This document shows, in pieces, positions 22,652 to 34,147 of a stretch of 64,000 nucleotides of DNA (position 1 is its first letter; each line of letters begins with the position of its first letter). The notes beneath the pieces were generated by a model that was given only the letters and a program-made list of their open reading frames with translations, searched no databases and had not been told where the DNA came from. Location: NCBI GenBank assembly GCA_020631735.1, contig CM036191.1:39849335-39913334 (forward strand), read 5' to 3'. Origin of the DNA: Saccharum officinarum. Taxonomy: Eukaryota > Streptophyta > Magnoliopsida > Poales > Poaceae. A program made the position numbers and the translations under genes.

Positions 22652-23662
22652 ACATATAGAGATGCCCAATCAGATGCAAAGGTAATGACCATTGGCTGGA
22701 TTTTCTAATTGCTTATATCTTTATCTACTCTGCTTTCAATAATTTTTGTCCTGTTTCGTTTTGTTTTTCACGTCATCAAGCGTTGAGGACGGAAGTGACT
22801 AGTGCCTTGTGTCATTATTAACATCATGGCGAGGAAAATTATCCATTTTTCTACACATGGGCGACTTGATCAAGCTAAGCAGGGAAGAGCAGGCTACTTA
22901 GTCTCAATCTTGGATGGATGGACGTATATGTGGTATCAAGCTAATGCATGGAGTTGCAGATGCCTGCCTGATGATAAGGTGTTATGCTACATCCACCGGC
23001 TTCAGGGTATGCCTTCATGTCTGAATAAGGTGTTATGCTACTCGAGTCTTTCGGTTTTTGTGAGCTTGTCGTGCGAAGAACTACATCTGTTGTTTGAAGT
23101 CCAAGCGTGTGCTCCCTTTGTTTTAATTTATAGATCGTTTTGTCATTTCTAGATATTCAACTTTTATTATATATATATATATATATATAGTAAAACTTAT
23201 GTACCTACAAAAGTCAAAACGATCTATAATTTTGGAAAGAGAGTGGTACGTATGTTTTGCTGTTATATATGTGATGTGTGCTCATGAATTCCAAGCAGAA
23301 CCTTTCTACATGAATTTGGCATTCATCATTGCCTGCACCAGTGAAGGCAAACAGAAGAAAACAAAGAGTACAAGGTGCATTTTGTTTCAGGAATTCTCTG
23401 TGGCTAAAATCGTTTATATGATCAAACATTCATTTTAAGTTTGTATTGTTGAATTAAATTAAAGAAACCTTTTAGTTCTGCACCTGTTGAAGCATATTTT
23501 TCTTTGTCTTTTACGTGAGTCCAAAGAATGTCACAGCAGTACGCAATTCCATTGCTCTGCTTTTGCTCCTATCGTGGCCTTCCTGTATTGTTCGAGGCAT
23601 CGTTCCGTGGAGCGCGCCCGGGCAGAGTTCCAAGTCAGCGTCGTATGTATAGCTTAGTGTAA
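22652..23662 (+). other. CNL1 3' region with probable 3'-UTR intron
   Basis: After the stop, 'gatgcaaag|gtaatg' resembles a splice donor, and 'catcaag|cgttgagg' an acceptor at about 22780. The same intron position is kept behind CNL2 and the third CNL tail. Downstream are 'tgtctgaataagg' words shared by all family 3' flanks, and a TA repeat at 23167-23190. No separate gene. Confidence 0.55.
23167..23190. repeat. (TA)n microsatellite
   Basis: Uninterrupted AT dinucleotides; the mirrored copy near 62039-62064 is one unit longer. Confidence 0.9.
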
Positions 23663-24002
23663 GGGCATGCTTGGTTCACATGACTAAAATTTAGCTACTA
23701 AATTTAATGACCAAACTTTAGTCACTCATGTTTGGTTCTAGTGACTAAAAGTGACTAAAGACCATTAAAGCAGTCCAACAAAGACCACTACCTCTAATGA
23801 ATGCCCAAATCAGGTGGAGGACCAGCAATAATGAGGAGCAGCCCTTGTACACTGGGCACTTTAGTCCACTTTTAGCTACTCTTGGGTGACTAATGTGACT
23901 AAACTACTTTTATGCCTTTGTAGTCAATTTGTTTGGTATTTTAGTAGCTAAAGTGACTAAAGTTAGTAGCTAAACTTTAGTAGGAGGAAACCAAACAGGG
24001 CC
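23663..24002. mobile_element. MITE with GACTAAA subterminal repeats
   Basis: Inverted ends GGGCATGCTTGGTTCAC…CTAAAATTTAGCTACTA and TAGTAGCTAAACTTTAG…GGAAACCAAACAGGGCC, with many (g)tgactaaa words inside. The sequence at 12100 is the same flank without it, which proves insertion. It has no coding capacity. A clean target duplication is not obvious. Confidence 0.8.
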
Positions 24003-25095
24003 TTACTAACACCATCCCGTTGTACTTCTGTGCAAGCGCAACTCTGTATTCCACTTCTAACTCTGCTGACGGTAGACAAACTGCAGAGAGGTGTTGCAAG
24101 TGCTACTGTTTGTAATGGTAGTAAGATGCTTTATGTACACAAATAAGTGCAGTCACATTTAATGGATCGAAATGAATCAGTGCCACTGCTGTTGAAACGG
24201 AATACTGTGTCGTGGTGACCTTGTCCATGCTCGCTGGGCGAGCCCTTCGTTTACTAACCTGCATTGCATGAATGAGTGAGGTCGATAAGGCGGAGCCGGT
24301 CAACAGATGGTCGATAAGTTACCGCGCCAAGAACTTGGCCGATGTTCTTGGCAAGAACATCTGCTGTTCCCGTGCCCGGGCCTACCTTTCGGCAGGATTC
24401 AGCACCGTTCTTCCTCGTCTCGTCCCTCGACCCGCCAAACGGTGCTCGGGAAGCAAAAAGGGATTTGAAGTTCTGGAAGCAAGACGGAGATGGGGAAGAA
24501 AATTAGATGACATCTTCATGAATTAGTTTGGACCCAGGGTCCATCTAATTTTCTTGTGGACATGGAGATGAAGATTGAGGGGGCTGCTGTCGAAAACTCC
24601 CCCACATCAAGGGATGATCTTGTGTTCGATGCCATGCAAGCCGGCTTTCACGGCGGATGGTAAGAGCTGAATCACAACTGTTAAATAATTGTAACACACC
24701 CATGTTTGGCGCCACCCTTGTTCCATACACCACAAGGATTACTAAAGCAATCGCCGATATGCGTGCTTCGCCGGCTAGCTGGCCATGGAAAGGTCCTCTT
24801 CCGAAGCCAAGATAATTGCCAATTATGATGTTTTGGAAATTTCTAGATTTTTTTAGGTATTTTTTCTATGTTCCTCGAGCTAAATATAATTTTGTCAACC
24901 TTTTAGAGAAATTTTTAGGAGGTCTAAATACTTTATTTGGATTCATAGTATCCCAATCTATCTCTATGATTTTTTTCCATAATTTCCGGATGCATAAAAA
25001 CATTTTCTAATCATTTATATTTATCATTTTTAAACTACTTAAGGACAAAACCACTTCAAAGAGCAGGAGACAAAAGGTGTTCGAATTGTTTTGAA
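24003..25095. other. Intergenic between MITE and Helitron
   Basis: The first 120 bases continue the CNL flank. Beyond that, short perfect palindromes (gatgttcttggcaagaacatc near 24340; agaaaattagatg…catctaattttct flanking 24510-24540) are the only structure seen. No gene. Confidence 0.4.
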
Positions 25096-26757
25096 CTAGT
25101 CCATCAACCTATGCTCTCGCACGGTTAAAATCTTTGGAGTAAATATATGTATTAATATTTACCCTTAAGTATCGTGATGACATAGACAATCATTTTAAGC
25201 CTACACTATGTCACTTAAGATTAGTGGTGTAGAGCTTGATGTGAGATCTACAATGGGTAGCAGGGCTTGATGATATCAAAATTTAAGCCTTATTATAATT
25301 GTTTACTTGAAAATAATCTCAAAGAGCATGAAAATGTAGGCACCTATGGTATGTACTAACCTCCTTTTCTCAATATGTTTGATTTTTTTATCAACAAAAC
25401 TTTTATGTAGTAATGATTATGTTACCAATATGGATATGTCAAATATTTTGGTTAACATATATACATATCTCTCTCTCTTTCTCTATGTGTGTGATTTGCA
25501 TGATGCTGGCACAACATGCATGTTTACTTTAATCCTTTTTAATGTTTTAATATTTAAAAAATGGGCAATGGAGAAACATATTTGTGCTTATGGCTATTTA
25601 AACATTCTTTCATAAGCTACTAAAATAATAGTAAGATATAGATAATTTGGATCCAAACATAAAAATGTTACTTTTTATTATCTTTCATAATGGCATATTG
25701 TAACAAGATCTTATAGAACATAGGGTGATTAAAATATATTTCAAATATTTATATATTATAATATTTCATTCAAATGTGTACACTTATATTGAATAACAAT
25801 TTCACGCTTGATAAGTTACTAAAATAAATAGTTATGTTGTACTCCTCTTGTAAGCATATCCTACCCAGCCTAAGTTGTTGTGGTTTGTGTGCGGCACACA
25901 CACTCTGCAAAAATAAATAGTATTCTAATGTATATGTGTTTACTTGATCTATATGGCGGAACATAGTACTTTTAACTTAGCAATTGTAGAAGTATATAAT
26001 TTAGAAATATATAGCTACTTTATAGATAATCTTTTGTGATAGCTTATATTAGTAGTTATACGTTGCATGTGGTTTTTATCTTAATTTTATTGCATGCATG
26101 CTTCGTTAACTGTGGAATTATTATGTAGGCATAATACTAGATTCACGTTAGTTGCTTCTAGTAGCAACTTTATGTACCACTAGTTCGGCACACGCATGTA
26201 TCTTCTTTATTGTTTTTGATCATCTGGTATTATATTAAAAGATTAACTAACCATGAACGTGATGGGTCCTGCGTATGCTGTTTGTTGGTTTTGACATATT
26301 GCCTCTAATAGTTTATTAATAGATCCATAAACATGATGGATCCTAGGGATATGATATTTAATATTAATATTAATATATTAACCAAGTGAATGCAATTAGT
26401 AGGCCAATCTAATATTTTATATTAACCATCTATTAACGACATTTGTATGGCGGTTCAAGTTTTTTTTCTATATGACCAAACGTTCTCTCTTTCTTTATAG
26501 CAAAAAAAAGTACGTTTATTGATAGATCCTTTCTTTTAAAAAGATTTTATTTAGTATAATGGCAGAGGTGGTTAATTTTTTATAAAATAAAATAGATCTA
26601 ATGGTTATGAATGGCTAGTTTTTTTATTTGATGGCCATGTATTTTTTTATTAATGTAAGATTTTCTTGCATTTATCTTTTTTTCTAGAGCGTCTGATGAG
26701 GATTAACGTGGAGGCTCCGTTGAGACGTCCAATTAGAAATAATAAGACAAGATAAGA
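25096..26757 (-). mobile_element. Non-autonomous Helitron, 1.66 kb
   Basis: On the minus strand it begins TCTTATCTTGTC after an A and ends CCGTGCGAGAGCATAGG…TGGACTAG before a T. The 3' end matches the length and most positions of the grass Helitron terminal consensus (CGT…GCA…NNNNCTAG), and A|T insertion without duplication is the Helitron rule. The interior is AT-rich, without Rep/helicase coding or a recognised captured gene. The mirrored copy is at 58472-60133. Confidence 0.65.
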
Positions 26758-26818
26758 TGTTATCTAGTTTCAAGGTAAAACCATACTACAACGACAATTC
26801 TAACGGTAAAATCAGGGC

Positions 26819-27291
26819 GGATCTACCAGAGGGGCTGGAGGGGCTAGAGCCCCCCCCCCACCCCCACTGCTGCTGAGATCATAGAGCCCCCCTAAGCCCC
26901 TCCAACAATTTCTCTCCATGGCTGTCTGTGAAAGGAGAGCTGAGGTTGTCTCGAGGTAGAAGAAAGCTCTGTGCAGCGACTTGGGCCACGTAATGGGCCT
27001 TTTTCCTCTACCGAACTCCCACCAGGCTTGGCCTTTATTTTAGCCAAACAAGGCCCAGTCTAGTTCAAGGTTTTAAATCTCCGGCTATAGCTACCGCTAT
27101 AGCCCGCTATAGCTGTTTAAGAAAGATCAAGCTATTTGTGTCTATGTACAATTTAGCCGTTATAGCCCGCTATATCCCCATTTAGCTCCGCTATAGCTGT
27201 TTTTGAGGTCATCCGCTAAAATGTCTTAGCCGGAGATTTAAAACACTGGTCTAGTTTAGCCCCTCCTACAATTATTTTCTGGATCCGCCAA
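26819..27291. mobile_element. Possible DNA transposon with GGCGGATC ends, carrying a nested MITE
   Basis: GGCGGATCTACCAGAGGGGC at the left and TTTTCTGGATCCGCC at the right form an imperfect terminal inverted repeat. 'agcccc…cccctcc' words lie near both ends. The 175-base MITE at 27070-27244 sits inside. Superfamily not determined. Confidence 0.45.
27070..27244. mobile_element. 175-bp MITE with GTTTTAAATCTCCGGCTA inverted ends
   Basis: The 18-base terminal inverted repeat is perfect at both ends; the interior repeats 'gctatagc' words. No coding. Target duplication is unclear. Confidence 0.75.
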
Positions 27292-27439
27292 ATAACCCAT
27301 CTTATAAGCAACGGTGGCTACAAGGCCCCGTTTGGCTGATCAAAGCCCCCTCCTCGTCCAGTTTCCATGGCCGTCGCTGGGTGCGGCGTCCGGTGTCTGC
27401 CCTGTGGCCGCCGTGCAGGAGAAAGTAGACCACCGCTCC

Positions 27440-28672
27440 TGTGGATGAGGTGCGGAAAAAATTGGGTGCGGAGAGACCGCACGTTGTTTCCGTGAGCACC
27501 CCCGCTCACCTGTCCAACGAAGCCTGGGCGCCGTGGCTCATGCTCTCCGCTCGGCTCGTAACCACCAGCTATCAGCGCACGGCTTGCATATTAGTAGCTC
27601 GCAGGTCCTCAGCGGCTGAACCACATCCTTGACGCTCCTGTGAAGCCAAGCACAACCTCAGCACGCCATGACCATCGTAGATTCGTGGTACCATACCGTC
27701 GCAATTACAGGTGACGTACTTCCCAAGACCAGAGATCACGAGACTACAGGGAGGGGCTACGAGAAGGATCAGCTGCCGCCGTGGGAGCCGAATCGCCGGT
27801 TGCATGATGGCGTCTCCCAGCCGCACAGGCGAAGTGGCCTCGAGCCGAGCTGCGCTACGATGATGCGGGGAGCAGGGTTAAAAAAACCGGTCGGTTTACC
27901 GCGGTAACCGCCTTAACCGGGCCGGTCCGGTTCCGGTCCGGTCCGGTTAGGTATTCCCCAAATTCAAATTTAAAATTTGAAAAAAATTGCTGAAAAAATT
28001 CCTAAAAATAGTTTATGATTTATAGAAGCCAATGGTGTAAATTTTTTTCAAATTCGAGTTCGTTTAGTATTTATTTATACGTATAAAAGTTTGAAAAAAA
28101 AGAAAAAAAATCCCGGTCCCGGCCCGTTAAGACCCTCAAATTCAAATTTAAAATTTAAAAAAAATAAAAAATGCTGAAAAAATTCCTAAAAATAGTTCAT
28201 ATTTTATAGAAGCCAATGGTGTAAAATTTTTTCAAATTCGAGTTCGTTTAGTATTTATTTATACGTATAGAAGTTTAAAAAAAAAGAAAAAAGAAAATTC
28301 TAAACTCAAACCGAGCGGTAAACCGGTCAAACCGGCCGGTTACCGCTCCAAACCGGCCGGTAAACCGGACCCGAACCGAACTGAAGGAGCGTTTGAATTT
28401 AAATTTGAATTCGGCCGGTTACTGACCGGTTACCGGTAAACCGGACCGGTTTACCGCTACCGGAGGCCGGCGGTTACCGGAAACCGGTCGGTAAAAAAAA
28501 CCCTGGCGGGGAGAAGGTAAGCCCAGCTACTACGTGAGGCGGGCCAGGGGGGAGCAGAGCACGAGCCACGGCGTCCAGACTTCGTTGGACACGCGACTTC
28601 GTTTGAGCGGGGGTGGTCAGGGAAACACCGTGCTGTCTCCCTGCACCCAAAATTTTTTTTTCGGAACACAGG
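27440..28672. mobile_element. Foldback element interrupted by a hAT element
   Basis: About 130 bases at 27440-27575 are repeated inverted at 28535-28672, with shared words attgggtgcgg.gaga, caccccc-gctca and tgtccaacgaag.ctgg.cgccgtggctc. Between them sits the hAT element at 27873-28505. The arms diverge by about 15-20 percent, so the foldback is the older insertion. Confidence 0.65.
27873..28505. mobile_element. Non-autonomous hAT element with perfect 8-bp target duplication
   Basis: Starts CAGGGTT and ends AACCCTG, with terminal repeats running on into 'accggtcggt' words, and is flanked on both sides by GCGGGGAG (27865-27872 and 28506-28513). CAGGG ends with an 8-base duplication define hAT elements. 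Inside are many ccggtttaccgg palindromes and a 170-base direct repeat (about 27957 and 28132). No transposase. Confidence 0.88.
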
Positions 28673-29464
28673 TGTACGTACATGCAGTTCTGTAAATGTG
28701 CTCAATGTTCATGCCTAATAATGGAAGCCTAAGGCTCAGGTGATCGTGAAATTATAAGTGCCCACGCCTGCACTAATCTTTTGTGATATATATATATATA
28801 TATATATAATGTTTGGTTTTCTGACCTCTAGGTTAGCTAGCCTAGGCAGCTCAGGCCTACTCTCATGAAGTCAATGTGGGCTTGTTTGGTTGGATGGGCT
28901 GTTGTGGCCTGGTGGGGTGACTTGGGTGACTTTTGTATTTGGTTTGGTGGGCAAAGACCAGACTGCTCTAGTGGACACAAGTTGGACTTTGTCTGGTTAG
29001 GTTACCGTAGCACTAGTGCCCTACAACTCCATAAAAAACTCTTGTTAAAAATCTGCAAATACTTGCACACGAACGTCCGTCTTGTCCGAACACGTGTCTT
29101 ACTGGCCAGCGCAGCGGACAGGCCCAACAACACCCCTAAGTCTCTTCCATCTCTGAAAATTTCTCCACTCGCACTCGCATCCGTGTCACGAATCACAGTG
29201 GATATGCCCGGCCCACTCCACCCCCCTACGCCCCTTCCCCACCGCATGCCCGTCCCCCACCGCACCATGCCCTTGCCCCACCGTGCCGCACCCAATCGCC
29301 AGCCTAGGCAGTGAGCAAGCGTGGGAGAACCACGGGAGGGCCGACGGGCTGACGTCCTATAGCGGAGGTGTACGTTGGGCCGATGTCCCCCTGACCTGAG
29401 CTTGCTGGCTACCGTAGTTCCCCACCAGGTAGACCGTGGCCGCCAGCGACGCCCTATTTCAGGC
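28673..29464. other. Intergenic with (TA)n, no gene recognised
   Basis: A TA repeat lies at 28786-28808 and is longer in the mirrored copy. A 149-codon plus-strand frame at 28865-29314 has no domain I know and is broken in the mirrored arm by one-base indels, so it is unlikely to be a gene. Confidence 0.5.
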
Positions 29465-29860
29465 GTTTCAGACTTATGTTTCAAGTGTTTGATCTGGATG
29501 TTGCCAAAGTATATCTAAGATGTTAATTACAATATATGCATGTTTCAAGCGTATGTTTTTAAGTGTTTTAGGTGTTTCAGACGCATGTTTCAAGTGTTTT
29601 ATCTATATGTTGCAAAAGTAGATCTGGGTGTTGCATATACATACGTGTTGCAATATTATGTTTCAAGTGTTTCAGATGTTTTCGTACGTATGTTGTAAGT
29701 GTTTCATCTGGATGTCGCAGATGTTATGTAATGGCTATCAGGTGTTTTTGCAAGTATTTTAAACGTATGTTGCATGTGTTTCATCTGTTTTAAACGTATG
29801 TTGCAAGTGTTTCATCAAAATATTGCAAAAGTAGATCTGCTGTTGCACATGTTGCAACAT
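29465..29860 (+). repeat. Array of 'atgtttcaagtgttt…atgttgca' words
   Basis: Words such as catgtttcaagtgtttta, ggatgttgcaaaagtagatct and cgtatgttgcaagtgtttcat repeat about eight times at irregular spacing. Same vocabulary as 15715-15925; probably subterminal repeats of a transposon family. Confidence 0.6.
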
Positions 29861-30305
29861 GACCCGTCTACTGCAGGTGCTAGAGTGCCATGCATGAGTG
29901 TGGGAAGCGAAGGGGAATGGAGGCAGGGGCCGGGGTCCAGGACGTGTGATGCGGAGGGGGATGGAGGCACTCGAAGGCATCAGATGTCCAGCACAGGTGA
30001 GGTGTGCGATCATGGCACCTAGGTGGGACGTCGTGAAAGGACACAAATCGACCCTATGGAGTTCCATGGTTAATGATCAGCCCTGCATCTAGTTTAGAGT
30101 TGACCAAAGGTGACTGCTGAACCTTTTTTCAAATCAAGCATTTGGAACAACCAAATTCAGTCGCATGCTCATGTCAACGTTCTTATGAACATGTCATATG
30201 TTTTGGGCATCGTACATAGTAAAATGCAGCAATTCCAACAAAAATGATCTTATGAAAAAATGTTACAACCAGAAAGTACAGAAAATAGGAAACTAAATTG
30301 GTACC

Positions 30306-30350
30306 AGTTCCGGAGTACTCTTTTTTTTTTGACGGAAGTTCCGGAGTACT
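30306..30350 (-). repeat. Micro-retroposition footprint 2
   Basis: AGTTCCGGAGTACT at 30306-30319 and 30337-30350 brackets 17 bases that read TCCGTCAAAAAAAAAAG on the minus strand. Perfect 14-base duplication. Confidence 0.65.
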
Positions 30351-30552
30351 TTGGGTACTTGTCTTGATGCAGTAGCTATGTTGGCCCAATGAAGGCCCAC
30401 GACCGAAGCCCACAAATCTATAATATCTCTGAGCTTATGGCCCACGACCGAAGGCTGAAGCCACTGTCTCCCTTACTATTCTGGGCTTTCAAAACTCTTG
30501 TCTGAAGTCAACTTGTTTTTACTGACCGAACCACAGGTCTAATAGAGTTCTT

Positions 30553-30593
30553 AACTGTTACTGTCATTCCACTCAAAAAAAAAACTGTTACTG
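30553..30593 (+). repeat. Micro-retroposition footprint 3
   Basis: AACTGTTACTG at 30553-30563 and 30583-30593 brackets TCATTCCACTCAAAAAAAA. Perfect 11-base duplication; the two next bases differ by one. Confidence 0.6.
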
Positions 30594-30873
30594 CCGTGTC
30601 TCTTTTGGCTTGCACAATCCACGGAGTCGACTAGTTTGAAAATTTGCAGCTCGAAGGATACAAAAGTCAGCTTTGTTTGTCTGTTTGTATCCTGCAAATT
30701 GAACTTTCCGGCGTGGTGCACTAATCCTTACGGGAACAAAAATCCATGCAAAAGCACGTGAAGGTCAAATGTGCGTGTGGAATCTCAAGACAGATAACCT
30801 CTATTCTGAGCACCGGCCAGCTTAAAATATTGGAGCTTGCCTGTAGACTGACCTTTCTAGTCTACATTGCGAG

Positions 30874-31116
30874 GGTGTGTTCACTTCGCGAAAAGTAGCT
30901 GAAAAGTTACTGTAGCACTTTTCGTTGTTATTTGGTAAAATTTGTCCAACTATGGATTAATTAGACTCAAAAGATTCGTTTCGAACTTTACAGACAAACT
31001 ATGCAATTAGTTATCTTTTTTACCTACGTTTAATGCTCCATGCATGCGTCGAAAGATTTGATGTGATGTGTGTAAGAGGAAATATTTTAGGTTGGGAGGG
31101 GAAGTGAACGCGGCCC
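30874..31116. mobile_element. MITE of the GGCCTTGTTTAG family, copy 2
   Basis: Ends GGTGTGTTCACTTC and GAAGTGAACGCGGCCC; GAG flanks both sides (30871-30873, 31117-31119). The interior is nearly identical to copy 4 at 32175-32417. Confidence 0.82.
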
Positions 31117-31263
31117 GAGTACTCATCCCACTATTCATGCATGTGTGTGTAGTACTAGTAGTTGGTAGTTTCCCTGAGAGAAAACTGCGGTGCTATTGCA
31201 ACACTTGGCTCTGCTTTGCTCTGCTGCGAAGAGAAGTACTACTATTTCCTCGTTGGACATCTC

Positions 31264-31504
31264 GCCCTTGTTTAGATTGAAGAAAAATTCAACCCGATGA
31301 ATAGTACCACTTTCGTTTTATTTGGCAAATATTGTCCAATCATGGACCAACTAGGCTCAAAAGATTCATCTCGTGATTTCCAACTAAACTGTGTAATTAG
31401 TTATTTTTTTACCTACATTTAATACTCCATGCAAGCGGTTAAAAATTGATGTGATGGAGAGAGAGTGAAAAAACTTGGAACTTTGAGGCAAACTAAACAA
31501 GGCG
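31264..31504. mobile_element. MITE of the GGCCTTGTTTAG family, copy 3
   Basis: Ends GCCCTTGTTTAGATT and AACTAAACAAGGCG; CTC flanks both sides (31261-31263, 31505-31507). More diverged inside than copies 2 and 4. Confidence 0.75.
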
Positions 31505-32174
31505 CTCATTACACATGCAGTGATAGCAGGACAACACTAGTCAGTGTCTTGTCACATTGCCAGCAGGTACTTTTCCTAATTCTAATATCTCTGATTTCTG
31601 GTGATTCTTCTTGTCTAATAAGAAAATATTATAGATATAGGTTATTGGTTCCACTGGACTGCTTTTAAATTGTGCGAGACTAGTTTTCTTATATGATTAG
31701 AAAATGTTGAAGTTGCGTTACCTACAGCATATTTCACACTACTCACAAAGGGCGTTTTTGCTGCTAGTTCTCTTCACCTTCCTTGAATCCTTGTGCTCCG
31801 CTGCTTCTGCATCCTTTACCTGTGCTGTGGTCTGTGTATGTTGTTAGCTATTGAAAGGTTCATTCATGGCCTCCATTCAGTCAACAAGGCTTTCTGATTT
31901 TCAATCTTTGTGTTCTCGTATCACTTGCCTGGTAATGCAGAGGTAGCAAAAGCCTGATACTGTACAGTACACCCGTTTCTGTAGGACAAGTGATTGTAGA
32001 AATCCTGTAGGGAGCAAAACAAATTGAAATCAGATAACGTGATCTCCATATGATAACTTGATCTCCATATGCACCACTCCTATCAGTGCCTTACCCAATT
32101 TTCAGTACACAGTTACTTTTTCTGGTGGTAATTCTTATTTCAAATTCGTACCTCCTAAGCTGTTCTTCTTATAG
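31505..32174. other. CNL leader-related DNA
   Basis: The segment 31515-31610 ('gtcttgtcacattgccagcaggtac…gattcttcttgtctaataag') recurs at 33965-34070 upstream of CNL2. It looks like a duplicated leader exon with a GTAC donor. No coding frame. Confidence 0.5.
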
Positions 32175-32417
32175 GGGTGTGTTCACTTCGCGAAAAGTAG
32201 CTGAAAAGTTACTGTAGCATCTTTCGTTGTTATTTGGCAAAATTTGTCCAATTATGGACTAACTAGGCTCAAAAGATTCGTCCCGATATTTACAGACAAA
32301 CTATGCAATTAGTTATATTTTTTACCTACATTTAATGCTCCATGCATGCGTTGAAAGATTTGATGTGATGGGTAGAAGAGGAAATATTTTGGGTTGGGAT
32401 GGGAAGTGAACAAGGCC
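32175..32417. mobile_element. MITE of the GGCCTTGTTTAG family, copy 4
   Basis: Ends GGGTGTGTTCACTTC and GAAGTGAACAAGGCC; TAG flanks both sides (32172-32174, 32418-32420). Confidence 0.85.
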
Positions 32418-32486
32418 TAGATGTTGATCAACCCTATTGTCATTTACCCTGCTAAACTGTTCTAGTTGCCCCCGCATTTTTTGTAG

Positions 32487-32680
32487 GAGTTGGCGTGTGC
32501 TCTGTTGGTTTCGCTTCTCCTGGTGATGGAGTGGCTGTCCTTAGTTCTCTGTCCTATTCCACACACATGTATTTAAATTTCTTTATCTCACTCTTGAAGA
32601 TCTTAAGAGTACAAACGGGTAAGGAAAATTGGAACATAAACTCTGTTTCTGCAAGGTGAATATTACTGGTTCTTATTATC
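32487..32680 (+). repeat. CNL leader-segment duplicate (copy B)
   Basis: An acceptor-like 'cattttttgtag' precedes 'gagttggcgtgtg…ttctcctggtgatggagtg'. Further on come 'gatcttaagagta' and 'ttactggttcttatta', in the same order as upstream of CNL1 (19375) and CNL2 (34670). Confidence 0.6.
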
Positions 32681-34144
32681 TGACTCTTGTCTTTCTTTAT
32701 AGGTGATTCTTAGTTGTGCCTTTGTGCATCAGAATTGCATGTCCTGATCATGCGGAGGAAGCACAAGCTTCATTCTCCCTACACCCATTTTTGTTGGACC
32801 TCACTCAATCTTTTTTTCGCGAAGGTGCGACTGACTGTGTGTTTCATATTGGACCTCTCAATCCATCGTTAGAGATCCTTTTGTGAGCCAAGAAGGAAAT
32901 TGCATCGACTTATACTCCTTGACTTCGAGAGCATTCTTATAAGTGGATCATCAATTGACATGTAATCTGGTACGTAAGCTTATTTCAAAAGGACAACGAA
33001 AGCTTTAGTTTTTCTGTACATTGATTAAAGGTAAAAGGGAATTGACCTAGTTTATTAAGAAAACCAGCCCAAAAATTCGTACTACAGGGTAAAAACCCAC
33101 ACAACTTAGCTCTCAAGACCCACATAGACCAAGCATGCATAGCATAACTCCTGTCCACGTACTCTCAACTACAACACAACTCCAGTTCACTAAGCGTTAA
33201 GTACACAACTCTAGTGTAGCGACCGCTAAAGCACCACATCACGCTTGCAAAAACACAACTACTTGACTTGTTAATAGGGAAACCTAGAAAACACCCTAGA
33301 TAATTATTTAGCCGAGACGAGCCACTCACCAGAAAGACTACACTCCCTGCAAATAGGGGAGCAACACTGCCAGCAAAAACCCATAGAGACAACCAGGATG
33401 GGGAGCAACATAGCAAACACACAATGCAGGTTGGTGGACTAGTAGTGTCATTAATTCTTATTTTCTCTTCGTTTCAATAACTTTGTGCGCACGTACTTTT
33501 CACTTGGCACGCACTGCAAGTTTAGACATATTACTGCAAAGCTTTTACGTGCTTACACAAAACCTGGCTTGGTTTGGTTACAGAGAGGGCCAGTTTCACA
33601 TGTGCTCCTTGAATGGCCAACCAATCTTGGGATTACTAAATTGATGCCAACAAACTACCAATAGGCTGGTCGTTAACTTATTTTACAGTATTCAAACACT
33701 TGGCAGGATAAAATATTAAAGTATTTGGAGACCATTCTTTGTAGTCTACATATGCCTTCTATCCATGTACTCATCACATTATTCGCTTTATATAACAAAG
33801 AGCAACTGATTTGGTCCTGCGTGCAAGCTCTCTAGTTTCCAGCTACTCCTCTGCTATTTCATCCTTAAGCTCTGCTTTGCTCTGCTCAAGGTTTGGAAAG
33901 GTCCATGGCCTCCAGCTGATGAAACAAGGCTATCCTCCTTTTCCATCTCATTAAATTTGCAGAGATAGCAGAACATACCAAACAGTGCCTCGTCACATTG
34001 CCAGGACGCCAGGTACATGTTCTAGTTCTAGTATATCTGAGATCGTGGTGATTCTTCTTGCCTACTAAGTGCATATTCTCGCTAGCTATAGCTATTGATT
34101 CAACCAGGCTACAACTTAACGGCCAGTGTTTTCTGTTTCTTTAT
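32681..34144. other. Upstream region of CNL2, no gene recognised
   Basis: Low-coding, mixed DNA. Between 33880 and 34070 a second copy of the leader segment seen at 31515-31610 occurs. Confidence 0.4.
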
Positions 34145-34147
34145 GTA

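Larger units (their letters stand above)
21231..30260 (+). repeat. Left arm of a 9 kb near-identical inverted repeat
   Basis: Every landmark here reappears in reverse order and opposite strand at 54964-64000, with paired coordinates summing to 85231, 85229, 85223 and 85225 in successive stretches. The steps are explained by AT-repeat length (2 and 6 bases) and homopolymer indels. The arm starts inside CNL1 only because the window ends; it may extend further left. Confidence 0.97.
29861..30870. other. Intergenic with two poly(A) micro-insertions
   Basis: No gene recognised. The arm of the inverted repeat ends at 30260. Two short direct-repeat-flanked homopolymer inserts (30306-30350, 30553-30593) follow. 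Confidence 0.4.

Noticed and set aside
23167..23190. AT repeat considered as a transposon target or origin-like site
   Set aside because: Plain dinucleotide microsatellite of variable length between the two arms.
28865..29314. 149-codon plus-strand frame
   Set aside because: Broken by one-base indels in the mirrored arm and shares no recognised domain.
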